This document shows, piece after piece, positions 50,746 to 64,000 of a DNA stretch of 64,000 bases. A program made the position numbers and the translations under genes. Source of the DNA: Dromaius novaehollandiae (Eukaryota; Chordata; Aves; Casuariiformes; Dromaiidae); contig NC_088132.1 in the NCBI RefSeq assembly GCF_036370855.1, positions 62,782,841-62,846,840 on the forward strand. Direction: 5' to 3'. Under the pieces are notes generated by a model. That model made no database searches and was not told the origin of the DNA. It worked only from the letters and a program-made list of their open reading frames with translations. Position 1 is the first letter of the stretch. Each line of letters starts with the position of its first letter.

Positions 50746-53700
50746 AGCCCACTAGGAATAACTTTGCTCCTTTTATTCTTTGTCTTCTAACAAAAGAAGG
50801 GAACAATTCATGCTGGAGTCTGAAACACAAAGATCAGTTTGTTGATTTGGAAATAATTTGCATTGTATGATCAATCCCGAAACAGCTTAAAGCAAAGCCA
50901 CAATAACCTGATTCAGTGCTTCTCTGCACGCTTTTAAAGTATGGATACGTTTCACATTGGTACCATTCCCTTTCTTTCAGGAAAGTTGGTTGAGCTGACA
51001 AATGTTTTTTGATTGGGTTTTGCCTTATCAGTTAGAAAGAAGAAATACTGGAAACTGTTATAAGTGGTTGAAACTAATGTTTTGTGATTTGTACCTGGGA
51101 AGAGTGCAAGGTAACCAAGAAAGAGAAACTTCTTGTGTTAGAGCTGTTGTCACTGGTGGAAGAGAAGAGATCTTTTTGATGAAAAACTCTCTCTGCTTAA
51201 TCAGGTTTTGAAATACAGTATTTTTAAAATGTTTTAAATTGGATTTTTGTGTAAGGCCTTTACAGCCAATGCTTTCTTTTGTTTCCTTTTGATAAAGTGC
51301 ATTTTTTAAAATACAAGGGATTGGCTGAAGCATCAAGAGTATTCAGGGTTATAGGTCATGCTCATTTATTCTGTTAAGCAAATATCATGATACTTATTTA
51401 CTATGTGTTTTTATGAATAGATAGGGATGGGCAACATGGAAATGTCCATCATTTATTCAGAGGAATTATAGCTGATAATCTTGTCTTCTCCTGTAAAGGT
51501 GAAAATTGCCTAAACTTAAATATATTTCAACTGAATACTTTAATGTATTCTGCAGTATTTACATTTATGACATCCATTGTAATTCCTTTTTTTATTTGCT
51601 TAGATATGTAGTTGGAAATATTTGGATTAAATTAGATTCTCTAATCACTTTTATAGTCAGAGTTCTGTGGCTTGTCTCTTCAGTACTAAAATAAAAGCTT
51701 CATTTTCAAGACTTTTAAATGTACAGAATGGATCTGACAAGCTTAATGAAATTATTGTAATGCATTTTGGAAGTGGCCTGTCCACCCTTATCTCTTGTGA
51801 CTGAGATATATAGCAGGAACTGCATATAAAAGCCAAGAGGCTAATGTAGTAAACTAGGCATTCACTGTCAACTTCAAAATTAAACCTTTCACAGAACTTC
51901 TTTTGAGTAATGTTCCAGGGAATGTTGTTATAGATGTTACCTTAGATCACTTGAATGGATATTGTTGTCCCAATAACGTTGTTTCTGTATCACCTGTTAT
52001 TTTGTATTAAGTGAAGTTGTTAAAGAGGAGTCTGCTCAAGTTTCCTTTCACCTGAAAAAGGAATGAAATTGTAAGAGAAGTTTGCTAATCGCTTATTGCC
52101 TGGCTCTGGTGGTCAGGAAATCCACTCCTTTCATGTTCTAACCATGAACACAACTTGTACAGTTTGGACAACGGAAGTTGGGAGGAGGAAGAGCAAAAGA
52201 TATAAGCTGCTAGAGCTCTCTGTGCCTCCATTCAAAAGCCTTTTAATGAGCGTTTGAAATGTTATGGGGTGAATAATCTCCCAGTTTAATTTCAAATTAT
52301 CCTGAAACTGCTTCTGATAAATTGAAATGGTCCATTGATCAGGCAGAGGAGTTTATCTGAAAGTTTCAGGAAAAATGATTCCTGGACTTGAGTTGGAAAA
52401 CACTGGCTTCCGACTTATCTTTGCATTCTTCCTACTCCATTGAAATGAGGTTGCTACTACGCTTTAAAACTGAACAGCTTGGGTACCCCTTTTGCTTACC
52501 TCTAAAATTATTGAAGGGAAAAAAGCTTCTAGAGCTGTGGAAATTATGCAGTTTGACCCTTTTGCTTTTATTTTGTAGCGGCTTTCATAAATCCATTTAC
52601 ACTGCACTCCACGCATCATTAGTTGCCTTCATGCAAGGTGCCAGAGCATTGGCCAATGCTTAATTGAATCTAGAGAGACTCCTGTGCTAAGGAAGGGAGC
52701 TGTTTTTACAGATGGCAAAATTATATGACCTTGAGTCAGCTGTTGAGACAGTAGCAGCAGTGGGAAGAGGCTTAGTCCTCCATCCCAGTCAGTAAAAAAG
52801 CAGCAGGCTTTTTGGATACCATCAGCTGGGCAAACCTGCAGCTATATAAGGTGTGTGGAAAGAGGTGACTGGGTGAAAGTGAATTCCCTAGTTTGAATAC
52901 GAACAGTGCAAAAGAAACTACCATGCCTGCGTAGAAACCGCCTGGGCGATGAGGGCTGCAGTGTTGCTTTAGGCTCAGACTGCAGTGTGCCATCTGGTAG
53001 TTCTGCGTAATGACTGGAGTAGTGGACTGGCATCCAAGGCTTTGGTTTCGTTCACAGATTTGTTGTGCTGTTCTAGGTGATGGAAAAATTGCCCTTTCTT
53101 TCTGACCTCTTCTGTGAAGCACTGAAACTTGTGGGTGAAAATGCTATGTCAGACCTTTTTTTGATAACTGAAATGCATAGTTATATATAAGTTTAATCTT
53201 TCTTTGTACTGGAGGGATTCCAGTATTCCTCTTCTTTCCTGCTGTTGTATGCTGAGTAGACTATTAGACACTTGTCTGCTTCTTGTATGCTGGTGTTTTA
53301 CAGGAACATTAGCCTTAGGCTGAGTGCTTCACTTCTTGCCAAGCTTCTGCACTGAAAGTATCGTTGTCTCCTGTGTTATTCTGATGTGGTGCATCTACTG
53401 CCTAATGCGCTTTGTTGATGGGATGAACTTTTTGAGCTATTTGTATTTGGCAATCTTTCAGCATCAGAAAGAGGGAAAAATAAGTGCAGTCGACATGGCC
53501 AGATGTACCAGGTTCATTCCTGTATGCTATCTAGCCGAACTGATCTATTTTAATCTGTGGTGATGTCTTGTGGTCCTGGGTGGCCTCTGAGTGCTTGGAA
53601 AGATGATAAAAACTGCATTCCTACTGTGGCCCTGGAAGATACCGATACAAGATGGAAAATATTCAGTGATTTTCCTAGGTGGAGTTGTGCCTTACAACAT

Positions 53701-56700
53701 AGCTGTGTTAAACCTATACGTTAATGGAGCATATTTCATTCTGTTCTTATGTTATTATCCAATATTTTAAGCTAAGTCTAAAGACCCCAGGGTTACGAAC
53801 TCACAACCTGTAAAATGCTGCTTTACACAATGTTCTTGAGCTTCCTGAAAGTGTAAAATACTGAAGGATTTGTTTTTTAAATTCCTGTTAGCAAGGGAAC
53901 TAAGATCTAGGTAACTAGATTTGGAATAGAAATAAACCTTCAAAGCTGTGTCACGTCACTTATATTTTACCCATAGTATCTCTACTTTTCATTTTGTTAT
54001 GCAAACCACTGCATGTTGACTGCTGGGAAATTGAACGAGGAACAGAAATTGTTTTAAATTTGAACGTGTATAACAAATCTAGTTTAAAAAAAGTTTTAAG
54101 ATGCTTTTGCTAATCAAGTCAGTTAACTTTTTTAGCTCATGGAGAGTTTTGCTCTCATGTAAGCTTTTGAGGTGGAATCGTTTCTAGTGGTTAGGTTATC
54201 TTCTGATGACTGCCTCACAGCATTGCTTCGCCCTTGGAGTGACCTCCGTGTTGTCTGTGAAGGCCTTCTGCTGCACCGAGTCACCTTGTTTGGATGTTTC
54301 CTTTCTCGTTCTGGTGTTCGCAGGCAGCTATGAATGGCCCTGTTCTGTCCTGTTGATTGAGCCCTGATCCCCAGTGCTTTCACAGGATGCCCTTTGGAAG
54401 TCCAACACCTCTGTAATCCTTTGCAGGGCAGCTGCTAGTCCCATGGAGAAGGGTAAGCTAATGACAGACATTTACAAGACAGAGAGAGAGCGAATGGAGA
54501 AAAGCATTTTTGGAATTGCTCTGAATACTGAGTCAAAGCAAAGTTGCACCATGTTTTGTGTTCTTACCCTGTGCCCAACCTGTGTAGCTGGATTGCCCTG
54601 CAAGGGATACAGTCGCCTCCGAAGGGAAAGGTGCTGTAGAAAGATACCAACTGTGCAGAGGCAGCATCCAAGAGAGCTTTGGTGGTACCCAGAAGCTTAC
54701 TCAAATTTCAAACAGAATTGAATGGGAGTTTATCGTATACTAATTTGCCTGTATTCATCCTTGGGCTCAAAGTATAAGCACAATGCAATCTTGACAGTGT
54801 CCTTTTTGATGACAGGATCATTCCCCAGGGTTGCTTTCTCCAGCTGTCCCTAGAGTTCAGATGTCTCTTTGCCCTCTGTCCACCCTCCATGGTTCCTCTC
54901 TTGAGTACAGAACACAACATGCATTTGCTGGGAAACATCTGGCTTTTTTTGCAAGGCATTTCCACCTCACTTCAATTTCTGAAACTATATTTCACTTTTT
55001 CAGTAACTCCAGTTAAGTATAAACCAATTCTTTCTCTTTTTCCAAGTGGAGATCCTCTTTGGGATGCAGGAGGAAAACCGGATCTCGCAGGCTGTTAGGA
55101 GAAATTAGAACTCTTTTCGTATTCCTGCTGCTCCAGAAAGCCGGCCTGCTCTTACTCGTGCTGGCTGAGACCCAAGTCTCCAGGCGCTGGCGTAATGTAA
55201 CTTCATGATTTGCCTGACACTAATATTAGTGAATGTTTTGCAGTAATTAACTAGACCTTTCATCATGGTGAAGATCTATCTCAGGCTGTTGATTTTAAAC
55301 AAAAAAGCCCATGCCTTTGTATCTCATTGCACATCCCTCAATGATTTGGGGCCTCCAACTGCACTTCTATGACTTCCCACCTCTGGACTGGAAAGGCTCA
55401 GGATGTTGCAGTGCGGTAGCTTCCTGGAACACTTCACAAAGCACATTCACAACAGGAGCTGATTTGCCAATACTGAACTTTTAAGCAGCGGGGGTTTTTT
55501 ATGATTATGTGAGCGAACTTTGTCTTGCAGAAGCGGTGTTCTGGTACTTCAGTTTGCAAACATGCTTAGCGCAATTTCCTTTAAAATGGCCTCTGTCACC
55601 CTAAAGTCCTGCCGTCATCTCTCACTGTTGAGCAGTCACTGCCGGTGTTGCACTTCCCAAGGTTCACTGCTGTGCGGTGCGGATGTGCCTGCGCAGCTGC
55701 TTCCAGCTTTCTTTTGGAAGAGTCTCCTAGGGGATGCCGTTCCTCACAGTGACCGTGCTCAACAACGTCTGCTACGCTGCGTGGCAGCTTAGAAAAAGGG
55801 GGAGGAGGGCTGTCATGAACAGTTCTAGGTCAGCCTTACTTAAAATTCGTGCGTGTATGTGTACCCACCTAATGCAGTGTGAGCAAAATCAGAGCAGAGA
55901 GAACATGTTATTTTGCTGCTCAGCTGAGGTATCTGCTTAGGACCCGGAGGGGTGGGTAGGTTGAACAAGTGCAGGTGGTGGGAAACAACGGGAAGAGAAA
56001 TCAGCCCAAGCCAGCATGACAGTGGTGTGGGGGCAGTTCTGCTTTTGTAAATTGCTGCATTAAAGACTGAACAAAATACTGCGTTGCAGCTCTGCACAGG
56101 TGTTATCAGTGCTACTACTTACCCATGTTCTGAACCCAGCAAGACTCCAGCTGGTGCTGTGAAGTGCCATAAACTGGCATTAGCTTTGCATCGTGTTATC
56201 TGTAGTGACAGCAGCTGGGTTGAGTGCGTGCTGTAGGCAGGATGTTAGAAAAGCAGACATAGAAAAATGCTTGTTCCATTGGTATTGGTAAAAATTTTTC
56301 ACTTTGCTTGCTCACCTCTTCTTTTTTTAGGGTGAATATTGTGTTTTTAAGGTAACAATTTTTTTTTCTCTCCCCTTCCTGTGAAACACCTTTCTGCTGT
56401 ATTTTGGTATTACAAGGACAGCACCATCTCCCCTTCTCTGTCTATCACAGGTAGAAATTTATGGTTTGATTTTTATTTTATTTTTATTCCTGTATTTAAT
56501 TTTCTCCAGTGCTGAATACCCACAGATACATTGGCATTGAATATTTGGTAACAAGATGTCTTTGAAAATTGGAAGTCTTGTCTGCTTTTTCTGTTGGTAT
56601 TAGGCAGATTAGGAAGCTGTTACCTGTGTAACAAATCTTATTTTCATTTGTTTTAAGGTGTTTCCTCTGAAAGTTGAGGTCTCATTCTGCATCTCTCTTC

Positions 56701-58199
56701 TTGTTCAGCTTCCAAGGAGTTGAACTGAGTCCCTCCAGTAGTGACTATTTAACAATGATTTATTTAATTGTTCTGTTAAATGAAGGGTAAAGACAAACTG
56801 AGATTTTCTTTACCAGCTCTTGGTAACAAACTGTTTCTGTTGTAATTAATTTGATGCATGAGATTCTCATGTGCAAATCTCTCATTAATGGTCAATGAGG
56901 ATAGATTATGTGACTGAGCCAACGTAGTAGCTCAGCTTGCAGCTGAAGAAGGGGGACTCACTCATGTCCCTTTTCGTGTTTTCACATCATACACTTCCAT
57001 CAGGCAGGTAGGTTACAAGCAATAGTGCTCATAACTAGAGTCAATTCTAAGCCATCCTGCCTGGAAGTACAAGAATGATACAGACTTTGTGTAAACATAT
57101 AACAGAGAAGAGGTGTGGAGAGTTTTAGACTGAACACAAATCTTGGCAACATTAGCTGAACCTGCTTGTGGCCTGCCCGTGGTCAGGGTATGTGAAGGTG
57201 GTCGTGAGAACTGACACAAGGGTGCTCTCATGTGTGTTCCAGATGTTTCTCTCTGAAAGGAGAAATGGTAGAAAAGTTGAAAAGTGTCTTACCATTTAAC
57301 ATTTAAATAGCTACGCTGTGTATTCAAAACAAGTAATTTTCATCGCTGCATAAGAAGAAATTTGGTATCCTTAATCTTATTTCATGGGTGCCTCCACAAA
57401 GCCCATTTGTTCTTAGTCTTCAAAAATGCTAACTTTTGGTCCCTTCAGAGATCTTTGGTCACTTTCGTTCTAAGTATTTAGTCAGCACTTCCACCACCTG
57501 CATCTTTTTAGAGCTTATCTGTAAATTGTTTGTAAAACATAGGAAGTATATTATTTCTAATAAAAAAGTTAATGGCACAAATTCAGGTTAAAAAACAGAG
57601 CATGCTATATTTGTAGTGCAGCTTGAATACCACTCCCTACCCCTCTAGGTCAGTATGGAGTTTTATATTCTGCTTTGGTTACTAACAGTGTACATGCACT
57701 TTGGAAATACTACAGATATCAATTGTTCTTATCTATGTATCATAACTATTGCTACTGTAGGGGAAAAAAACAGAATGGGTATAAGCTCTTCATACTGACT
57801 TGCAGAATGAATGGGGAGCATTGGATGTGGGTGTTAGCACCATTTTTTGTGCATCTGAAAACATGAGATTGCATTACTAGCTCTCAGTTCTCATTTTGTG
57901 AAAGCCTAGTTGAAGTGGCCCAAAGCTTAGCTGATCAGGTCTGGGAGAAAAATTAAAACATTGCAGAAAGTTTTCTGGTCATATAATTAGCAAGGATGAA
58001 AAAGAGACACTATTAAACCCTTTGGATGAGGAAGAGATTAACCTGAGTCAGATATGGCCGAAATACAAAATTAATACTTCACCAAGGTTTTTAATAAGGA
58101 TCATGATGTACTATTATCTAATGGAAAGGAGGTTGGAGTAATAAGAATAATGACATCATAGGTGAAATTAAACCTTATTTTGACTTCTAAGCAGAAGTA

Positions 58200-58460
58200 G
58201 TCATGTGGCGTGTGTCACCGGGCTCGCCGCGCAGGCAGGAGTAGGCGGCTTTGGGAGCCAGCGTCGCGGAACGGGAGTGGGATCGGAGCGCCGAGCGCGA
58301 GGCTTGCGCTGGGGCGGCAGCAGTGGCGGCGTCTGGTGTACGGGTTGCCGGGGCGGCTCTCGGCCCCGAGGAGGCGACGGGTAGATTAGTGGTCTGTAGG
58401 ACGACTGACACGCGAGCATCCTCAGCGAAAGCGTTTCTAGCTAAGGTGGGGAAGCGCTGA
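58200..58460. promoter_or_regulatory. isolated CpG-rich block of unknown function
   Basis: About 250 bp with very high CpG density, sharply bounded by AT-rich DNA on both sides. It is open in more than one frame on both strands (101 aa minus at 58,187-58,492; 69 aa plus at 58,251-58,460), as GC-rich DNA often is. A possible donor (CTAAG|GTGGGG) lies at 58,446. It may be a small promoter or alternative first exon, or the GC-rich 5' part of a retrocopy. I cannot tell which. Confidence 0.5.
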
Positions 58461-58880
58461 CAGCAAGTTAAAATTCTAGCAGCCTTTCCCACAACTCGTT
58501 TATGTTTTTGCCTTTCCCTGAAACACTGGAAATGTGGGGAGAGAAAACTGGAGAAGATGTGCTAATGTGCAGGGTGTTTATTTTCCCAGTGAAACTGGGA
58601 ACCCTTTCAGGGGCCTGCCTGATGTTTTTTTCTTGTACTTGAGTGAAACTGATAATCCTGTTCAGACTTGCATCCCAGCTGTGCCCTCAGGGACTGTTTG
58701 GACTTGATGTGCCTTTCTAGGTCATGTGGGACATTAGTGCCTAGGTTCACTTGCACTTACATCATTGTGACGGCAGGTAATTTAAGATATTAGTGATGCC
58801 ATATCCCTCACTGCCTTATTGTAGCACAATGTAATTTCTGTGGCTTCAGTTCTGGTGTTGTGAATGCCCTTGTGGCTTGT

Positions 58881-58920
58881 GATGAACAGAGCGATGACTT
58901 GATGGACAGAGCGATGACCT
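58881..58920. repeat. 20-bp tandem duplication
   Basis: Two adjacent copies of GATG(A/G)ACAGAGCGATGAC(T/C)T-type sequence that differ at two positions. It is a small recent duplication. Confidence 0.9.
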
Positions 58921-61900
58921 GGTGAGGTGCAGTGTGCGCACTTCTGTCTAAAGCTCTCGTGCACGGTTGTCCATGAGTGTGCAGGACTGGACTTGATGAT
59001 CCCTGTGTTTCACCATCAGCTTGAACTCATCTGTGGCTGAGCTGCTGCTCCCTCCTTGCTCCCTTCCTGCACATCCCGGGTGCTGTGCTCTCCCCATTTC
59101 CCTTGCGTGAGCTCTTTCAGCTGCACCCACTGATCTGACTGAAAAATAACCTTTCCCTGAAAGATTCAGATTTCAGTTGGGTCAGTGAGCTGCTGGGGCT
59201 TGTCCTGCAGCTGCCTGAGGACCAGACCAGTCTGTCATGTTGTGCTGTGGGACTCCACGGTTGGGGGGTTCCCCCTTTCAGCCGTCGCAGTGGTTGGGTG
59301 GTATAAGGCGATGGGGAGATGGCTCCCGCCGTTCTGTGTTCGTTGAGCCGAGCACAGCGGTGCCGCGTCTGCTGCGCGTGAAGGACCTGAAACAGCTCCC
59401 AGATGAAGGAGCTTTTCTGTGCCTGTTACCACTGCTCAGCCTTGCTGTGAAGTCTCCAGTATCAGATCTTTTAGCAGTTGAATTTATAGGCAGGTGTGGA
59501 AAGAAACATGAATTGGTCTTTATTTTAGGCGGCATCAGAATGGAAAATCCATTAGGCTGGCAGAAAACCAGTGGGAAGTGTGATTGAAATGAAATGTATT
59601 TTCACTAGTTCTGCTGCTTACAGAATGCTTTATTCATGTAGGTAAACAACAGATTTGATGCTAGCTTAAAAAGCAAAGCATTAAATAAAGAGGTACTGTG
59701 TATATAATTCTATAAAGGTAATTATACAAGGTAACTGTCTGGTCTCTTACTGAATATTGCCAAAGGTGGATTTTACAAGTAGACACTCTGAAACAGTTTC
59801 TAAATCTCTTTCATACCTTTAGAGGTTTTTGGTTTTTTTGTCTTTTTTTTTTAATTAAAAGAACTTGCACTCATTGTGAAACTTGCTATTCCCTCTCCAA
59901 TGTCTAATGCAAAATATACATGGAGAAATAGTTGATGCACTGTAATGAATTAAGATCTCTTTTTTAAAAAAGGATCATCCTTCAAAGACAAAGTCTGAAT
60001 TTTAATCAAGGTAGCAACTAATACATCTCTTGAAACTTGGGAATTTCTCAGAAGACCTCCATTACAGAACTGCCTTGCATACTTTCTGTACCCCACTTAG
60101 GCAGAACTGTCATCTAACAGGAGCAGTGTGTATGAGTCAGATTAAGAAGAAAGAGAAGACCTCCTATTGTTAAGCAGGAAGTAGCCAGCTTGGCTGTAAG
60201 ATGAATCTTTCCAAAAATGGGTTGTGTGGTTGAGAGAAGGCATAAAGGGTTGGGGAGGTAATAGAAGCTCCTCTCTGGGAAATCAGTAACAATAGTTGAC
60301 ACCCAACCAAAGCTTAAAACTTTGTTGCAGAATATAGGTGAGTAACCAATCTAATGTAATAGGCAGTTTGTATTTGTTTGCCGTGTGGTATAAAGGAGTA
60401 ATGTAGTTGGAATAAGTGTGATTGTATAACCACACAACCTTGGGAAATAGGAAAGGCAGAGCTAATATTTCCCAGGTAAAGCTAAAGATATGATCTGTGA
60501 AATGTTCTGGTTTTGCTGCCCTGTGAACTCTGAGAGCAGAATTACAATAGCATATGGAGCGATTCTGAAATACTACATAATTGTGCCTGAATACATAAGT
60601 CAGTATTACTCTTATTTCCTAAGCTATCATTTTGAAATCAGACCTGCCTGGGGCAATGCTTTCTATAGGCTTTCGCTGTCTGTCTGTGGGATCTGAGGGA
60701 CAGAGGGTCCCCCATCATTACTGGACTGCCAGCTCGGGGCCTTGACCTGCGTACGTGCCTGAACCTTTGCTTTTGGCATCTGCTGCAAGTGGAAATTATC
60801 CTGGTGGAAGTTTGTGCATTACTTTTGTATTTTCCTGTCTTTTGCTAAAAGATACCTGTAAAAATAGCTTATCCATCTTGCGAATTATTTGCTTTGCTCT
60901 CTAGTGTAAATTCTTAACATGAGTGACCATGGAGCTTTGGAGGTTGGTTTCTGGAACAGCAAAACTTGCATTAGATCCTCGGCGAGATTGTCTCATTTTG
61001 CTCGGTTCTGTTAGGCTTCTTTTGTTCACTTGTTTTCTGCTTAGTGGCTGTTGGTGCTAAAACTTCTGTTATAAAATTGCTGTTTAAAAGCAAATCTTGG
61101 TATCTCCTTTAATATTTAAAAACTCTATGTAGGGGGAATAGATAGCCTGAAGAATGGCAAATATCTTTCATGTGGGTTAGGCAAAGGAATGTGAGAAACT
61201 GATTGTTCTCCTAAAGAAGAATGTTTGAGGCATACCAGTAATTCCCATTACGAGGATCACTAATAGCCTTTGTGTACTAACAGAATTTGAGCACTTGCAA
61301 CAACTTAGTACCTACATCTCGTCACAAGGCGGCTGTCTTCACGTGGTTTGCTGTGGTATTTGTGGCTTTTTTGGTTGAGGAAAAAAATGCACACTGTTTG
61401 CTGGTATAAATGGTCTTACTGTCCATGTTTGCCTTTCCTGTGAAGGTAATGATCAGACTTGAAATTGGTTCTGCAAAGCTGCGTGCCTTGACTCAGCTGC
61501 AGTTAGGGGGCAGCTGCGTCAGCTGTCTGCTGAGCCGCGGGAAACCAGAGGCCAGCAAACTACTTTGCTCTTTTCACGTGGCCTTATCCATCAGTTGGCT
61601 CATTTAGACCCCAGTTTTTATAATGATGAAGACACATTTGTTTAGAGTTGTCTTCAGAAATAGTGTTAGTACAGCTTGCTTGAACCTAGATGTGCAGTAT
61701 TACTTCTATTGATATCTTTAAAATAAAAAAAAATCCTTTCTCCCCCAAGAGCTGAGTACGTTGTGTATGTTTTTGTGAGGTGATTTCAGTGCTTGTTTTC
61801 TGAATGCATGTGTTTGGGAGGGCTGCATATATGTGCTTTAGAACTTTTCAAACTACACAGACTGAACTTAAATAGTTGGACTTTTTTTTAAATTGAGGTC

Positions 61901-62443
61901 AATCACTTCTGATACATCATTTAAAATAACCTCATTTAGAAAATTAGTCTACCAGTCTGACTTCTATCATTTTGGGAGGGTTTGTTGCATTCTGGACACT
62001 CTTATTTTTAAAAGAAAATTTCTTACTGCTGGGGTATTTTATTTGCATTTTGTAATCTTGTTATAAGCAGAAAGTGGAACACTGGAAAGTAAAGTGTTGA
62101 TTCTGTATGTTGCAAGTGTGTAAACTAAATATATATTATCCAACTTAATTGTGGCTATATAGATGCTTAAAGTGAAGATGAGTTTGCAGCATAAAGAACT
62201 AAGGCTTTGTATTTAACTAATGGCTTTCTTGGTTTGCCCCCAGTCTGTCCCTTCAGGCCAGATATTTCCAATCTCGTATTTATACGGATAAGTTCTATAG
62301 AATCAAACTGCCAAGCACTATGGAGGATTGTGTTATGGGCAAAGCATTATCAGGTTGCTTCTTAGCAACATGGTTGTATGGTGAAAAAGCAGTCTTTCAA
62401 AAATGGTTTGGTTGCTGCTGAAGCGTCAGCTAGTTGTTTGTCT

Positions 62444-62464
62444 TGTGTGTGTGTGTGGGGGGGG
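62444..62464. repeat. (GT)n followed by poly(G)
   Basis: Six GT units run directly into nine G bases. It is a simple repeat of no evident function. Confidence 0.9.
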
Positions 62465-64000
62465 TTCTTTTACTCTTTTATTTAAAAAAATAAGAGGCCT
62501 TGATCATATTTTTCCTTTATTCATAAGAATTTTAAGTCTGTCAAAGAAGTGGAACATGATAACACAAAATAGCTTCCATGCTGCTCTTAACCCTATTTCT
62601 AGGTAGTTAACAAACACAAAATCCTAAAAACCTACTGTAATGCAAACAATCCTTCACAGAAGTGGAATACTTCCCTTATAAAGGCAAATTAGATAGCTAG
62701 CTAAATTTAGTGAGCAGAGTTGTAAAGCATATTGAAAGTAAAGCAGCAGTGCTATATACAAAAGTTGATTTGAAATCAACCTTTCAGCTGTAAAAAACCT
62801 TTGAAGAGCAGTCTCTTTCTTGCAGGCATTATGCCTGCTCTTAGAATAATTAGTTTAATTTATTATACTACACTTACTTTCAGATGCAGAGCAATTTATC
62901 AGTTCGTCAATGTATCTTGTGTGTTGGGGCTGAGCTGGGGTGGCTGCTCTCTGCCTGGTGCATCCTTCTCCCAGGGACAGTAGCTGAACTGCAGACATTT
63001 CGGAGGCTTACCCGCTGCTCCGGAGTCCTGTCCGGCTGCCTCGCTTGTGAACGCAAACGAGCCTTGCAGGCAGAGCGCCCCTGCTCTATTAGTGCTCGTG
63101 AAACGTTTTAAAGGGAGCCGAACTGGCAGTGCTGACCAGGGCCGGGGCCAGGAGCGGGGTCGGTGCCTCCCCGGCCGAAGGGGCAGAGGGCTGCTTGCCC
63201 CTGCTGCGCCTCCACCCGCAGCGGCAGCTCCCTGTTGCCAACGGTCTGGTTCCAGGTGGAAAGCTTACTTTTGGCCACAACGGCGAGCAGGTGTAAGAGT
63301 CGCTATTCAAACACAGACCGCACATTTGTCTGACTCCGAATACAAAATTAAAGTGGTATTGACGAGGTAAGAGGATAAATGTGAAGAATTACATATTTGT
63401 CAGCTTGCTTTGTCAGGATGAGGGAAGGTTGTGCCATGAGAGGGAGGAAAAGTCGGACCAGCTCCTCCCCCAAACCTGCAATAAATGGCAGCCACATTTT
63501 GAGCCAGCAACCACACCAGAATTTTCTGGATTTCTGAGAGCATATTTTGAAGTAGTAAGTTATTGATTTAACCTAGGGTTTGGTCAGCAAGTTGAGCTAG
63601 CCAGCCTGAATTGCAGTAATGTCTTTGTCAGGATGTGAGCAGGAAGATTTGAGTGTGCAGTGAAGTTATTAAACTATTGTTTTATTGAAGTGCTGATTAA
63701 ATATAATGTGGTTATTTGTATTCAGTGAATATAATTTTATTGGAACATTGAGCCATGCTGTGCATGAGGTGTCTGTAGCTTTTGGCAGAATACCATTGTA
63801 GCTGTTTGCCATACTGCTGAACCATGTATCTTCTGCTTGCTGTGCCTTGTCTCTTCCTAGACTCATGAGACTGAAATAGGAAGAATATTGGATTTGAAGG
63901 ATAATGTAATCGATCTAACTATTTTAATAAAATATTCATAAAACAGATTTTTATTCCCTTCCCTCCACCATGCATCACTCAGTCACTTGCAGCTGCGTTG

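Larger units (their letters stand above)
45943..64000 (+). other. ELOVL7: presumed ELOVL7 intron 1 (non-coding as far as seen)
   Basis: Downstream of the CpG island I looked for the ELOVL7 N-terminus and its catalytic HxxHH region in all frames and found neither, so the first coding exon probably lies past 64,000. The stretch is AT-rich with GC-richer patches at 47,780-48,100, 58,200-58,460, 59,230-59,420 and 63,000-63,300. Homopolymer runs lie at 50,489-50,523 and 50,717-50,745, and a (GT)n/G run at 62,444-62,464. The many short open frames look like chance. If the promoter belongs to another gene, this span would be intergenic. Confidence 0.5.

Noticed and set aside
58187..58492. 101-aa minus-strand frame in the isolated CpG block
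   Set aside because: Ala/Arg/Ser-rich with overlapping frames on both strands; composition explains it. The block itself is kept as a CpG feature.
1..64000. Prokaryotic-type systems (operons, CRISPR arrays, phage or IS elements)
   Set aside because: Interrupted genes with GT-AG introns, CR1 LINEs and a CpG island show vertebrate nuclear DNA; no regularly spaced repeats or bacterial gene structure were seen.

Overview
This is a vertebrate, most likely avian, nuclear window. The evidence is GT-AG introns, CR1-type LINE fragments on the minus strand, low repeat density, and ERCC8 followed by a CpG-island promoter where ELOVL7 is expected. In human this order lies on 5q12, which corresponds to the avian Z chromosome, so a Z-linked locus is an inference. 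There are no bacterial features, operons, CRISPR arrays or clear RNA genes.

Positions 1-25,860 hold the 3' two thirds of ERCC8 (CSA, the WD40 substrate receptor of the CRL4-CSA ubiquitin ligase in transcription-coupled repair) on the + strand. Eight coding exons (human exons 5-12) can be placed to the base: 1378-1459, 2113-2181, 5421-5487, 8374-8477, 10585-10709, 18150-18347, 22284-22370 and 24103-24171. Together they give 801 nt, that is 266 residues plus a stop, without frameshift or internal stop. Exons 1-4 lie upstream of the window. A long 3' UTR probably ends after an AATAAA at 25,834.

Two substantial CR1 fragments lie on the minus strand, one in intron 6 (2,697-3,777) and one just downstream of ERCC8 (about 25,970-27,885). 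A short, older CR1-like scrap lies at about 345-470. From 28,130 to 45,600 the sequence is intergenic, and I recognise no gene there.

At 45,600-46,250 a dense CpG island with G-quadruplex tracts, an AP-1 site and a good donor (GTGAGT at 45,943) marks a promoter. By gene order it is the first, non-coding exon of ELOVL7 on the + strand. The rest (to 64,000) reads as a long first intron. I found no ELOVL7 coding exon, so the start codon is presumably beyond the window. A second isolated CpG-rich block at 58,200-58,460 is unexplained.

I found no previously undescribed system. The best leads are structural: a nearly identical pair of ~150-bp direct repeats bracketing ERCC8 exon 9, a CR1 copy whose 5' end is inverted in the manner of twin priming, an older duplication of ERCC8 3'-UTR sequence on the far side of the second CR1, and the orphan CpG block in the ELOVL7 intron.
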